From contig NZ_PVXL01000008.1 in NCBI RefSeq assembly GCF_002995805.1, positions 1 to 64,000 of the forward strand: 64,000 nucleotides of DNA. The letters are read 5' to 3'. The notes beneath the pieces are model-generated. The model made no database searches. It saw only the letters and a list, made by a program, of their open reading frames with translations, and was not told where the DNA came from. Positions 48,967 through 60,296 of this stretch are shown piece after piece (positions within the stretch are counted from its first letter, which is position 1; every line of letters starts with the position of its first letter). Source of the DNA: Neomoorella stamsii. Lineage in GTDB: Bacteria > Bacillota > DSM-521 > Neomoorellales > Neomoorellaceae. A program made the position numbers and the translations under genes.

Positions 48967-49962
48967 TTAATGCTCCCCTTTAATAATAGTCCAGATGGCT
49001 TTTTCCAGCAGGGGGCCGGCTCCACCCTGCCCGGTCTTGATCCCGGTATCTACCTTTAATAATTCCTCCAGGGCCTGCGCGGCAGCAGGCAGGGAAAAAT
49101 TGCGGGCCTGGGCAGCCACCTTCTGGACGACAAAGGGTCTTACTCCCAGCCTGGCGGCCAGCTCGCGTTTATCCGCCGCCAGGTGGTACTGGTAAATCAG
49201 GCGCAACTGGCGGGCCAGCATGGCCAAAATGCTTAAGGGGGCTTCGCCCCTTTCCAGCAGCCGGCGCAAGGAGTTAATGGCCAGGATGGCATTGCGGTTC
49301 CCCAGGGCGTCTACTAACTGGAAGATGGTAGCTTCCGCAGCCGCGGCCGGTACCAGGACCTCAACATCTGCCGGTGTAATGGTACCCGGCTGCCCGGTAT
49401 AGGTCATTACTTTATATAACTCATTCCTGGCCAGGCGCAGGTCTCCCCCGCCGGCCTGGGCCAGGGCCCGGGCAGCCGCCGGGTGTAAATTATAACCCTG
49501 CTCCCGGGCCTCCCGCTGTAACCATTTTTCCAGTTCCGCTGCCTTAAGGGGTAAAAATTCTACCACCCGGCCGGTCTGCTGGATTAGCTTCACTAGCTTC
49601 AAGCGTTTATCGATACCGCCATTAACTGCCAGTACCAGGCAGGTCGTCGGGGCCGGGTTTTCCAGGTAGGCCAGGAGGTCACCCTCCCCGGCCTTCAATA
49701 TTTCTGTCGCCGGGTCCTTTACTACCACCAGGCGTCTGGGCACCAGGGCCGGTAGGGTAGTGGCCAGCAGGACTATCTTTCCGGCTGTTAGCTCCCTGCC
49801 GTCCAGTTCCTGGTAATCAAAGGCCGCCGCTTCCGCCGGGACCAGCTTTTCCTGCAGGGTTTTTAAGGCCCGTTCCAGGAGATAACTTTCGTTACCATAA
49901 AAGAGATATACCGGGGCTATCTTACCTTGTTCCAGTTCCCTGTCCAGTTCCTGCCAGTCCAA
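48967..49962 (-). CDS. holA: DNA polymerase III delta subunit
   Basis: 331 residues from a TTG at 49962 with GGGAGG spaced about 9 bases. A GTG 7 codons upstream lacks such a site. It shows V-Y-L-F-Y-G-N-E-S-Y-L-L-E near the start, typical of the delta clamp-loader subunit, and the three-domain layout. Adjacent to rpsT and near comEC, as in Bacillus. Confidence 0.95.
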   Translation of the reverse strand: MDWQELDRELEQGKIAPVYLFYGNESYLLERALKTLQEKLVPAEAAAFDYQELDGRELTAGKIVLLATTLPALVPRRLVVVKDPATEILKAGEGDLLAYLENPAPTTCLVLAVNGGIDKRLKLVKLIQQTGRVVEFLPLKAAELEKWLQREAREQGYNLHPAAARALAQAGGGDLRLARNELYKVMTYTGQPGTITPADVEVLVPAAAAEATIFQLVDALGNRNAILAINSLRRLLERGEAPLSILAMLARQLRLIYQYHLAADKRELAARLGVRPFVVQKVAAQARNFSLPAAAQALEELLKVDTGIKTGQGGAGPLLEKAIWTIIKGEH

Positions 49963-49998
49963 ATGATAAGTCCTCCCTGGCACGAATCCCTATGGGGA

Positions 49999-50032
49999 AA
50001 CCTTTGCTAGGGGCGCTGGCCCCCAAAAGGTT
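49999..50032 (-). terminator. Hairpin after thiC
   Basis: AACCTTT (49999-50005) and AAAGGTT (50026-50032) with an inner GGGGC/GCCCC stem form a strong structure right after thiC. A T-run is lacking, so termination is uncertain. Confidence 0.4.
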
Positions 50033-50043
50033 CTCCCTTCATT

Positions 50044-51342
50044 TTAGCACTTTTCTACCGGCTTGCCCAGGTACTCTCCCACCAGGCGCATGGCACAAAA
50101 GTCGCCGCACATAGAACAGGCAACGGCGGTAGCTTCATTGCGGTTCTGGCGATACTGCCGCGCCTTTTTGGGATCAATGGCCAGCTCCAGCTGGCGCTCC
50201 CAGTCCAGGGCCTTACGGGCGCGGGCCATCTCTCGGTCCCATTCCCAAGCCCCGGAGATACCTTTGGCCAGGTCGGCGGCATGGCCGGCAATACGGGCGG
50301 CAATTACCCCTTCCCGAACGTCAGCCAGGGTGGGCAGGCCCAGGTGCTCGGCCGGGGTGACATAGCAGATGAAGTCCGCTCCCGTCGCTGCTGCCAGGGC
50401 GCCGCCAATGGCCGCCGTAATATGATCGTAGCCCGGGGCGACATCGGTTACCAGGGGGCCGAGGACATAGAAGGGCGCCTCATGGCAGAGCCTTTTCTCC
50501 AGCAGGATGTTGGCCTGGACCTGGTTTAAGGGTACGTGTCCCGGCCCTTCGACCATGGCCTGCACGCCCGCTTCCCGGGCCCGGTCTACCAGTTCACCCA
50601 GGATAATTAACTCCTGGATCTGGGCCCGGTCGGTAGCATCGGCCAGGCAGCCGGGACGGAGACCGTCGCCCAGGCTCAAGGTGACATCATAACGGCGGGC
50701 AATCTCCAGCAGGCGGTCGTACTGGGCATAGAGGGGATTCTCTTCCCCGTGGTGCAGCATCCATCCTGTCAGGAAAGAGCCACCCCGGCTGACAATGTCG
50801 GTGAGGCGCCCTTCCCGCCGCAGGCGGTCTACCACTTCCAGGGTAACGCCGCAGTGGACGGTGATAAAGTCCACCCCGTCTTCGGCCTGCATTTCGATTA
50901 CTTTAAATAAATCCTCGGCCGTCATCTCCACCAGGGCGCCGTATTTTTCCTGGGCCTCCACCGTGGCCTGGTAGATGGGCACCGTGCCGACGGCAACCGG
51001 GGAATGGGCAATAATTTGCCGCCGGCACTCGTTAATATCGCCACCGGTGCTTAAATCCATGACGGCATCGGCACCGGCGTCCAGGGCTTCTCTAAGCTTT
51101 TCCAGTTCCGGCTCGATATCCGGGTAGGCCGTGGAAGTCCCCAGGTTGGCATTGACCTTGGTCCTTAAGCCTTTACCAATGCCGCAGGGTTCCAGGTTGC
51201 GGTGATTTTTATTGGCCGGGATCACCACCCGGCCGGCAGCCACCGCCGCCATCAGGTCTTCTACCCGGATACCTTCCTTCGCCGCTACCTTTTCCATGGC
51301 CCGCGTTACCTGGCCCACCCGGGCCGCCTCTATTTGCGTCAT
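50044..51342 (-). CDS. thiC: Phosphomethylpyrimidine synthase ThiC
   Basis: 432 residues, radical SAM enzyme turning aminoimidazole ribotide into HMP-phosphate for thiamine. The C-terminal cluster motif C-S-M-C-G-D-F-C is present. N-L-G-T-S and M-D-L-S-T-G-G-D are active-site loops. It is the short bacterial form without the long N-domain. A TPP riboswitch with terminator precedes it. Confidence 0.98.
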   Translation of the reverse strand: MTQIEAARVGQVTRAMEKVAAKEGIRVEDLMAAVAAGRVVIPANKNHRNLEPCGIGKGLRTKVNANLGTSTAYPDIEPELEKLREALDAGADAVMDLSTGGDINECRRQIIAHSPVAVGTVPIYQATVEAQEKYGALVEMTAEDLFKVIEMQAEDGVDFITVHCGVTLEVVDRLRREGRLTDIVSRGGSFLTGWMLHHGEENPLYAQYDRLLEIARRYDVTLSLGDGLRPGCLADATDRAQIQELIILGELVDRAREAGVQAMVEGPGHVPLNQVQANILLEKRLCHEAPFYVLGPLVTDVAPGYDHITAAIGGALAAATGADFICYVTPAEHLGLPTLADVREGVIAARIAGHAADLAKGISGAWEWDREMARARKALDWERQLELAIDPKKARQYRQNRNEATAVACSMCGDFCAMRLVGEYLGKPVEKC

Positions 51343-51365
51343 TTGCGTTTACCCCCTTCTTTAAT

Positions 51366-51390
51366 AAAAAACACCTGCGGCAAGCAGGTG
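51366..51390 (-). terminator. Riboswitch-controlled terminator of thiC
   Basis: CACCTGC / GCAGGTG stem (51372-51390) followed by TTTTTT on the minus strand, placed between the TPP aptamer and the thiC start. It is the expected off-state hairpin. Confidence 0.85.
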
Positions 51391-51407
51391 ATCTTGACAA
51401 ACCTTTG

Positions 51408-51502
51408 ACCCCACTTCCCTACGCTGGTATGACCCAGATCAGGTTCCAAGGGTTAGTGCACGGTTCGCACCTCTCAGCCCTCACGGGCACCCCCGGGGTT
51501 AG
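51408..51502 (-). promoter_or_regulatory. TPP riboswitch (THI box)
   Basis: On the minus strand it reads GGGGGTGCCC...GGGCTGAGAGG...AACCTGATCTGG...ATACCAGCGTAGGGAAGT, a full match to the conserved thiamine pyrophosphate aptamer including CTGAGA and CCTGATCTGG. It controls thiC by transcription termination. Confidence 0.97.
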
Positions 51503-51544
51503 TATGGAGTTTTACCCGGCCCTTGCCGGTGCACCCGGTAATTC

Positions 51545-51598
51545 AAGGTCTACCCTGAAAATAACTTTGCCCCAGGCTGGCATTGTTTTGCTCGCGCC
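51545..51598. repeat. MITE-like repeat, copy 3 (end fragment)
   Basis: TCTACCCTGAAAATAA (from about 51549) and CAGGCTGGCATTG...GCTCGC match the left end of copy 1 at 36607-36652. The homology then stops, so only one end is left. It lies between the TPP riboswitch and comEC, in the thiC promoter region. Confidence 0.7.
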
Positions 51599-51676
51599 TT
51601 ATAAAAAAATATTCGACCTTAGTTAACTATTTCCTTCTGAGAAACATGGTTCTTTTTAGCAACCAGGTAAATCCCC

Positions 51677-54112
<2,436 letters not shown>

Positions 54113-54139
54113 CTAAGGGTCATATCCCACGGTACGCAA

Positions 54140-55195
54140 CTAATATGTTATTAGGGGAACACCTGTAGTTTCTGACACATTCTTAAGTTCCTGCATAACT
54201 TCTTCATCTAGTGGAATCCCTGAGCGCAAACGTTCCTCTCGCGTTTCCATTTCAATTTCGCCAGGAACGTATATCTTTTCAAAGCCCGGTGCAAGCGGTG
54301 AATCCTTCACGTCTGCTATTAAGGTGTCATAGCGTACTGCAAATTCTTCAACCTCCACAAAGTTATCTATTCTAAAGGCGAGCAGCCAAACGCCACAATT
54401 AAGCGGTCGTGTCCAATCGCTGGTCATGGAAGGAATACGGCTACCAAATAGAGCCCCCGTCAAGACACCGGCAAGAACGTCAATTACCAGAGATAACCCA
54501 TAACCTTTAGGTCCCCCGAGTGGCAATATAAACCCTTCCAGGGCCTTGTTGGCATCCTGTGTTGGCCTACCTTCCTTATCAATCGCCCAGCCAGGGGGTA
54601 TAGGTTCACCGCGCCGCGCGGCCATGATAATCTTACCGCGCGCAGCGGCACTTGTGGCCATATCAACTACTACAGAAGGCTGCTTTCCCCCAGGAATGGC
54701 GATGGCTATGGGATTTGTTCCCAAACACGCCTTCAGTCCACCCCAGGCCGGCATATGTGCAGAAGCGTTAGCGAGTACCATGCCTATCATTTGTTCTTTC
54801 ATGGCCATCATGGCATAATAGCCGGCCATACCTATGTGATTGGTATTGCGTACCCCCGCGATTCCAACACCAGTTTCTTTTGCTTTTTTTATACACAACT
54901 CCATTCCTTTAAACGCCCCTACCTGGCCAAACCCATTATTTCCATCAAGCAACGCAGTACACAGGGTTTCCTTTACAATATTAGGCATGGCATCGGCATC
55001 CATCAAACCAAGTTTAATACGCTTGATGTAGACAGGCAAGCGCGATATGCCATGAGAGCTTATACCCCTTAAATCGGCTTCCAGCAGCACGTCTGCTACA
55101 ATATGCGCTATCTCCTCTCCAGCTCCTACAGCTTTAATAGCATTAACACAAAATTGATGGAGTGCCTCGAATTTGGCAGTTATCTGTTTACCCAT
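54140..55195 (-). CDS. Malate/L-lactate dehydrogenase family oxidoreductase (Ldh_2)
   Basis: 351 residues. S-S-H-G-I-S-R-L carries the catalytic His, and R-N-T-N-H-I-G-M-A-G-Y-Y and G-P-K-G-Y-G-L-S are family motifs. Members (ComC, YlbC/AllD, YiaK) oxidise 2-hydroxyacids or reduce 2-ketoacids with NAD(P), without the Rossmann fold. Last gene of the leftward TTT-transporter operon, paired with a D-2-hydroxyacid dehydrogenase. Confidence 0.92.
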   Translation of the reverse strand: MGKQITAKFEALHQFCVNAIKAVGAGEEIAHIVADVLLEADLRGISSHGISRLPVYIKRIKLGLMDADAMPNIVKETLCTALLDGNNGFGQVGAFKGMELCIKKAKETGVGIAGVRNTNHIGMAGYYAMMAMKEQMIGMVLANASAHMPAWGGLKACLGTNPIAIAIPGGKQPSVVVDMATSAAARGKIIMAARRGEPIPPGWAIDKEGRPTQDANKALEGFILPLGGPKGYGLSLVIDVLAGVLTGALFGSRIPSMTSDWTRPLNCGVWLLAFRIDNFVEVEEFAVRYDTLIADVKDSPLAPGFEKIYVPGEIEMETREERLRSGIPLDEEVMQELKNVSETTGVPLITY

Positions 55196-55214
55196 GACCG
55201 GACCTCCTTCACTT

Positions 55215-56147
55215 TTACCACACCGAAAATACTGGCTTCTGGCCTTCTACTAGCACCCGTTTTATCTCGTCTGCAGCCATTATCGCCATCTTTTCCTGAG
55301 CTTGTTTGCTCATTGCGGCAATATGTGGTGTGGTTATCACGTTGTCCAACTCTAGAAGCCGATTGCGCATATCAACTGGCTCCAAGGAATAAACATCTAA
55401 GGCTGCTCCCCGTATCTTATGATTTTCCAATACTTCTATAAGAGTCTCCTCTTCTACGATGCCTCCCCGTGCTGTATTTATTAGGAATGCCGAGGGTTTC
55501 ATAAATGATAGCACTTCACTGTTAATCAAACCCCTGGTCTCCTCTGTAAGGGGACAATGAATAGATAGAAAATCAGCCTTACGAACTGTATCTATTAAAG
55601 ACAAAAACTCAACTCCTTTTATTTTATTGTTGCTGTAGGGATCATACGCCACAACTCGCATACCAAAACTTTGCACCAGTTCAGCCACTCTTTTCCCTAT
55701 TTTACCGTAGCCTATTAAGCCTAATGTTTTGCCCCATAATTCTTCTCCCATTAAACTCTCCCGGTCCCACTTCTTCCGCAAAGAAAGGTCAAGATGGGCA
55801 CTGACAATGTTTCTAGCTGCAGCTAAAATAAGCCCAATAGTGTACTCGGCTACTGCATTGGTGTTTGCATCAACTGTTATCGTCAACCAGATACCTTGCT
55901 GCCTAACATAATCTAGGTCGATGTCATCAAGACCCACCCCGTGTCTGGCTATTATCTTTAGCTTCTTAGCCTTGTTAAGAACTTTTCCAGTTAATTTACC
56001 TATCTTGTGAAGCACCGCATCAGCATCCGCAATGCCCTCTGCAATTAGCTCGGAGGTAGGATTTTCAAGAACTTTAACTTGGGCAAATTCTTTCAAACTC
56101 CTTAGCCCAACCTCAGCAATTTTACCTGTTACAAGTACCGTTTTCAT
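55215..56147 (-). CDS. D-2-hydroxyacid dehydrogenase (SerA-like)
   Basis: 310 residues from the ATG at 56147 (GGGAGAG spaced well). R-H-G-V-G-L-D-D-I-D, Rossmann G-Y-G-K-I-G-K-R, and the catalytic Arg, Glu (L-D-V-Y-S-L-E-P) and His (T-P-H-I-A-A) are all present. No ACT domain, so not a full PGDH. Probably converts a D-2-hydroxyacid to the 2-ketoacid or the reverse. Confidence 0.93.
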   Translation of the reverse strand: MKTVLVTGKIAEVGLRSLKEFAQVKVLENPTSELIAEGIADADAVLHKIGKLTGKVLNKAKKLKIIARHGVGLDDIDLDYVRQQGIWLTITVDANTNAVAEYTIGLILAAARNIVSAHLDLSLRKKWDRESLMGEELWGKTLGLIGYGKIGKRVAELVQSFGMRVVAYDPYSNNKIKGVEFLSLIDTVRKADFLSIHCPLTEETRGLINSEVLSFMKPSAFLINTARGGIVEEETLIEVLENHKIRGAALDVYSLEPVDMRNRLLELDNVITTPHIAAMSKQAQEKMAIMAADEIKRVLVEGQKPVFSVW

Positions 56148-56185
56148 AACCGTCTCTCCCAAAAAGGTTCAGGTTCTAAGTAAGA

Positions 56186-56220
56186 CACCCGGTGGTTTCC
56201 CTCCGGGTGCTACCTTTTTT
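56186..56220 (+). terminator. Hairpin between TctC and hydroxyacid dehydrogenase genes
   Basis: CACCCGG (56186-56192) and CCGGGTG (56203-56209) with a T-run on the plus strand (CTACCTTTTTT). The operon runs on the minus strand, where the T-run is on the wrong side. It may act as an mRNA stem or as a block to antisense transcripts. Confidence 0.4.
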
Positions 56221-57193
56221 ATTCTTTGGCCAATCCGGTTTCTTTAAGCAACGCATGATACTTCTCGTACTCTGAAGTCAGATGCGAAATATATTCCTGG
56301 GTGCCCATCCATATAGTATTTGAACCTGTTTTCTTCATATAATCTTGGTACTCTTTACTATTCCAAGCAGTCTTGAATAGCTCCTCGAGGGTCTTTATTA
56401 CTTCCGCAGGTGTTCCTTTAGGTGCTAAAAAACCTCTTACTGATCGGATATCAAGATCGAGACCTAACTCTTTGAAAGTTGGGGCGTCCGGGGCGAAAGG
56501 ATTCCTATCCGGCGCCATTACACCCAGTACCCGGAATTGCTTGCTTTCAATCTGGGAAGCTGCTTCATTCGGAGGTACTACAATAGCTTCTACATGACCA
56601 CCAAGAAGCTTTACTGCTGCAGGTGCCCCCCCTTGTTCCGCGGGTACAATATTTAGTTGAAGACCTGCTCGCTTGGCTAATACCAGAGCACCAGCTTGCC
56701 ATAACCCACCAGGAGCACCGGTAGCTACGCGCACAGTACGTTCCTTTGCCGTCTTAGCAAAGTCTTCATAGGACTTCCATGGTGAATCACTTCTTACGAT
56801 AAGGGCAGGCGCATCGTAGTTTACAGCACAGATAGGTTCAAAATCTTTGTAGGTCAGTTTACTATGGCCTGTCCATTTGAGCGTCGAAATGTTAGAAGTC
56901 ATTAGTACCAACGTGTATCCATCGGGTTGGGCTTTAGAAACTTCCGTAAGGCCCACTGCTCCGGCTCCACCAGTCTTGTTTACAATCACAACTGCAGGCT
57001 CGATGGCCTTGTCAACAAGGTCTCCGAGTACCCGGGCTACCTGATCGGTTCCGCCTCCCGCACCGAAGGGAACCACTATTGTAATATCTCCCTTTGGAAA
57101 AGATTTTTCACTCTTCGCACAACCCCCGAGAACCAACCCGACTCCCAAAAGAGCTACTGATGCTAGTACAATTGCAAACCTCTTAAGCATCAT
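56219..57193 (-). CDS. TTT-family extracytoplasmic solute-binding protein (TctC)
   Basis: 324 residues. Lipobox L-G-G-C after a hydrophobic stretch, so a lipoprotein. V-P-F-G-A-G-G-G-T-D-Q-V-A-R is the Bug/TctC hallmark for binding carboxylates. AAGGAGG precedes two adjacent ATG codons. Works with TctA and TctB. Ligand unknown. Confidence 0.94.
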   Translation of the reverse strand: MMLKRFAIVLASVALLGVGLVLGGCAKSEKSFPKGDITIVVPFGAGGGTDQVARVLGDLVDKAIEPAVVIVNKTGGAGAVGLTEVSKAQPDGYTLVLMTSNISTLKWTGHSKLTYKDFEPICAVNYDAPALIVRSDSPWKSYEDFAKTAKERTVRVATGAPGGLWQAGALVLAKRAGLQLNIVPAEQGGAPAAVKLLGGHVEAIVVPPNEAASQIESKQFRVLGVMAPDRNPFAPDAPTFKELGLDLDIRSVRGFLAPKGTPAEVIKTLEELFKTAWNSKEYQDYMKKTGSNTIWMGTQEYISHLTSEYEKYHALLKETGLAKE

Positions 57194-57291
57194 CGTTACT
57201 AACCTCCTTTTCCGTTATACTTGCATAAAATTGTTACTCCATTTAAACCTTCGTCCAAGCAACCTCGTTTTCTCACCCCCAACTGGTTTCA

Positions 57292-58791
57292 TTAGTTCTT
57301 AACGGCTGCCGCTTGCCTTTTTGCCTTAACCTGCTGTATTCGGGGTATAATTAGCATGGCAGCCGTGAGAACCCAAAAGAACAAGCTAAAGGGTCGTGTA
57401 AACAGCACCGAAACGTCGCCTTCATACATTTTTAATGCAGTTCGCAAGCTACTTTCTGCCATGGGACCTAGCACTAAACCTAAAAGCATAGGCGTTACAG
57501 GCATCTCTATACGTTCCATAATAAAGCCAAGGATACCGAATACCAGCATAACTAGTATATTGAAAGTATCATTACTTACCGCATAAGAACCCAACGTGCA
57601 GAAAGTTACGATGAACGCCAGTAAAATGGGGCGAGGAATATTAAGAACCCTAGCAAATACCCGAGCAGCTGCTAGACCCAGAATCAGGAAGAAGAAATGC
57701 GCCAAAATAAGCGAACCATATATGCCGTAAACAAGCTGAGGATTTTGTTCGTAAAGTAAAGGGCCAGGACGCAGGTTATGCATCATAAACGCACCTATCA
57801 ATAGCGCACTAATTGCATCTCCAGGAACGCCTAGTGTGAGCAATGGGACAAAGCCTCCGCCTACTGTAGCGTTATTCGCCGACTCCGAAGCTGCAATTCC
57901 CTCGGGAGCTCCCTTGCCGAATTCCTCAGGGTGTTTTGAAACCCGCTTTTCCGCATTGTACGCCATCAATGAACCCATGGCGCCTCCCGTGGCTCCGGGC
58001 AGCACACCGACCCAGATGCCAATAAGCGTTCCTCTGACCCATGTACGCCAAATCCTCTTGACGTCAGCCCACGCTGGCAGGAGGCTACCTATTTTTTGGG
58101 TAACCCTTTGCCCGGTTTCCATTTGACCAAGTTGGTTCAATACCTCAGACAAGCCAAATAATCCTATCATTATCGGTACAAACTCTAGACCGCCTTGTAA
58201 ATTTTCCAAGCCGAAAGTAAACCTCGGAGCACCTGTCATGGGATCCAGCCCAATAGTCCCTAAAAAAACACCAAATGCTGCCGAAATTAACCCGTAAACG
58301 AGCTTCTTGCCAGTAACGTCTGCCACAGATGCGAGTCCCCAGACTGCAATAGCAAAGAATTCCGGTGCACCGAATTTAAGAGCTACTTTCACTATGAACG
58401 AGGCTGCCACAATAAGGAATATTACAGATACCAGGCCACCAATAAATGACGATATCGTCGCTATGCCGATTGCCCGTCCGGCCTCCCCACGTACCGCCAT
58501 GGGGTAGCCATCCAACGAAGTGAAGGCAGCAGACGGAGTACCTGGAATGCGCAATAGGATAGCGCTTATTGAGCCGCCGTATACGCCGCCAACGAAGATA
58601 CCACATAAATTTGCCAGACCAACTATCGGCTCCATGCGAAAGGTAAAAGGAATGAGTACGGCTACTGCCATTGTCGCTGTTAAACCTGGTATGGCCCCTA
58701 CAACAATACCTCCAATAGTGCCAAGCAGCGTGTAAAACCAAACTTCCGGCCTACCCAAAATGGAGATTAGTAACGACCAGGCTGTTTCCAT
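57292..58791 (-). CDS. Tripartite tricarboxylate transporter large permease (TctA)
   Basis: 499 residues from the ATG at 58791 (GGAGG spaced 8). About twelve membrane segments. G-A-I-P-G-L-T-A-T-M-A near the start and G-V-L-P-G-A-T-G-G in the middle are the two conserved TctA motifs. Secondary transporter driven by an ion gradient. Confidence 0.95.
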   Translation of the reverse strand: METAWSLLISILGRPEVWFYTLLGTIGGIVVGAIPGLTATMAVAVLIPFTFRMEPIVGLANLCGIFVGGVYGGSISAILLRIPGTPSAAFTSLDGYPMAVRGEAGRAIGIATISSFIGGLVSVIFLIVAASFIVKVALKFGAPEFFAIAVWGLASVADVTGKKLVYGLISAAFGVFLGTIGLDPMTGAPRFTFGLENLQGGLEFVPIMIGLFGLSEVLNQLGQMETGQRVTQKIGSLLPAWADVKRIWRTWVRGTLIGIWVGVLPGATGGAMGSLMAYNAEKRVSKHPEEFGKGAPEGIAASESANNATVGGGFVPLLTLGVPGDAISALLIGAFMMHNLRPGPLLYEQNPQLVYGIYGSLILAHFFFLILGLAAARVFARVLNIPRPILLAFIVTFCTLGSYAVSNDTFNILVMLVFGILGFIMERIEMPVTPMLLGLVLGPMAESSLRTALKMYEGDVSVLFTRPFSLFFWVLTAAMLIIPRIQQVKAKRQAAAVKN

Positions 58792-58804
58792 TACAAACAC
58801 CTCC

Positions 58805-59281
58805 TCACGGCAAGGGCATTCTTAACAAAGAGTGAAAGACATAGTACAAACTTAACGTAGCTACAGCGCTGATGATTATGATATTTTTTAAAGATCGCTC
58901 GCCAAACAGCTTTAGGGAAATTGCCACAAACAGAAAAGTGCCAGGTATAAATGTAAGCACAGGTAACAGCATCTTAAACCCCAATAGAAGTACTATTAAC
59001 AGTATTTTCTCCAGGTTGTTCGTTCCAATCTCGATTTTAGTAACCTCTTCTTTCCTAAACAAAACAGAAGTCACTAATAGCCATGCTCCCAAAAAAACTA
59101 AACAATAAGCAATGAGCTTAGGAACAAAGCCTGAACCCACAACTTCCACTGCAGCGGTAAGGCGCGGAAAATGCCTTACCGCCAGCAGGATGTAAAGTGC
59201 CAGGAGCCAGCAGCTCAATGAGAGTAGTAGATCTATCCATGGAATACTTCTTTTTACTTCATTGATCCCTTTACTCTCCAC
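58805..59281 (-). CDS. Tripartite tricarboxylate transporter small permease (TctB)
   Basis: 158 residues from a GTG at 59281 with GGGGAGGAG just upstream. A longer frame reading back into the DapA-like gene is not native. Four membrane segments in the DUF1468 pattern. It partners TctA, four codons downstream. Confidence 0.88.
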   Translation of the reverse strand: MESKGINEVKRSIPWIDLLLSLSCWLLALYILLAVRHFPRLTAAVEVVGSGFVPKLIAYCLVFLGAWLLVTSVLFRKEEVTKIEIGTNNLEKILLIVLLLGFKMLLPVLTFIPGTFLFVAISLKLFGERSLKNIIIISAVATLSLYYVFHSLLRMPLP

Positions 59282-59303
59282 TAATACTCCTCCCCACCTG
59301 GCT

Positions 59304-60200
59304 TCACTGCTGCTCCAGCATGCCGAGTTCAATAAGTGTTTTCTGAATATGCTGGTACTCTTCTTCGGAAACAGGCTCAAACGGAGCTTTGGGTACTCCA
59401 ATGTCTACCCCTAACATGCGCATGACGGCGTGATAGAAAGGAACGGGAATCCCTTCTCCAGTGACCTTCCGAAGCACATTGGCCTTCTTTTGTAATTTAG
59501 CCGCTTCTTCGTATTCGCCCCGTCGGCAAAGTTCATAGATATGAATGATAAATTCCGGAAACGCATTGGACAGACCTGAAACACAGCCTGAAGCGCCGCC
59601 GATCATAGCTGGTACCAGGTGAGTCTGCGAGCCAATTAAAAAGACAAAACCCGGCTTTTTAACCTCACCCATAAAGTTATAGAAAAGGGCAATATCGCCG
59701 CTACTGTCTTTAACTCCAGCAAGGCCATATTCGGCCAACTCTGAGAGAACTTCAGGAGTAACCACATAATGGGCGTACTTGGGGTTGTTATAAACAAGTA
59801 CAGGTAGGTTTGAAGCATCAATTAGCCGTTTATAATGGTTAATAATGGCTCCCTTTAAGTGTCTATAATAGAAGGGTGTAACAGCAGCAACAGCATCAAC
59901 CTTCAGGCTTTCAGCATGTTTCAATAACCGTAATGTCGTTTGGGTATCTGCAGCCCCTATATGAAGTACAATACTAACTCGGCCATTTACTATTTCGGCC
60001 ACAGTTTCTGCTACTTGCATCCTTTGCTCGGGAGTCATAAGAGGCCCTGAGCCATACGACCCACAGACAAAAAGACCGTGTACCCCTTTGCTGACCAAGT
60101 GCTCAACATAACGTTTTAAACCTTCAATGTACACCTCTCCTTCCGCATCAAAGGGTGTTACTAATGCCGGAAGAATTCCTTCGATATGATGTTTTTGCAT
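59304..60200 (-). CDS. DapA-family aldolase/dehydratase
   Basis: 298 residues, TIM barrel. Schiff-base Lys in A-G-V-K-D-S-S-G near residue 165 and catalytic Tyr in L-V-Y-N-N-P near 137. The usual G-T-T-G-E loop reads C-G-S-Y-G-S-G, which argues against true dihydrodipicolinate synthase. Together with a KDG-kinase-like neighbour it suggests a 2-keto-3-deoxy sugar acid aldolase or related lyase. Confidence 0.88.
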   Translation of the reverse strand: MQKHHIEGILPALVTPFDAEGEVYIEGLKRYVEHLVSKGVHGLFVCGSYGSGPLMTPEQRMQVAETVAEIVNGRVSIVLHIGAADTQTTLRLLKHAESLKVDAVAAVTPFYYRHLKGAIINHYKRLIDASNLPVLVYNNPKYAHYVVTPEVLSELAEYGLAGVKDSSGDIALFYNFMGEVKKPGFVFLIGSQTHLVPAMIGGASGCVSGLSNAFPEFIIHIYELCRRGEYEEAAKLQKKANVLRKVTGEGIPVPFYHAVMRMLGVDIGVPKAPFEPVSEEEYQHIQKTLIELGMLEQQ

Positions 60201-60214
60201 TCATAAAAACCCCC

Positions 60215-60296
60215 TTAATTAAGTTAATTTATCGACACTGCTAGCAGGCTTTGCCTGCGCAGCAGTGGCCTTCCTTAACTAAGTTAATTTATCGAC
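60215..60296. repeat. Direct repeats flanking a hairpin
   Basis: TTAATTAAGTTAATTTATCGAC (60215-60236) recurs with one change at 60275-60296, overlapping the end of the kinase gene. Between them ACTGCTaGCAGGC ttt GCCTGCgcAGCAGT (60237-60266) forms a strong stem. It looks like a tandem duplication around the kinase stop codon. Confidence 0.7.
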
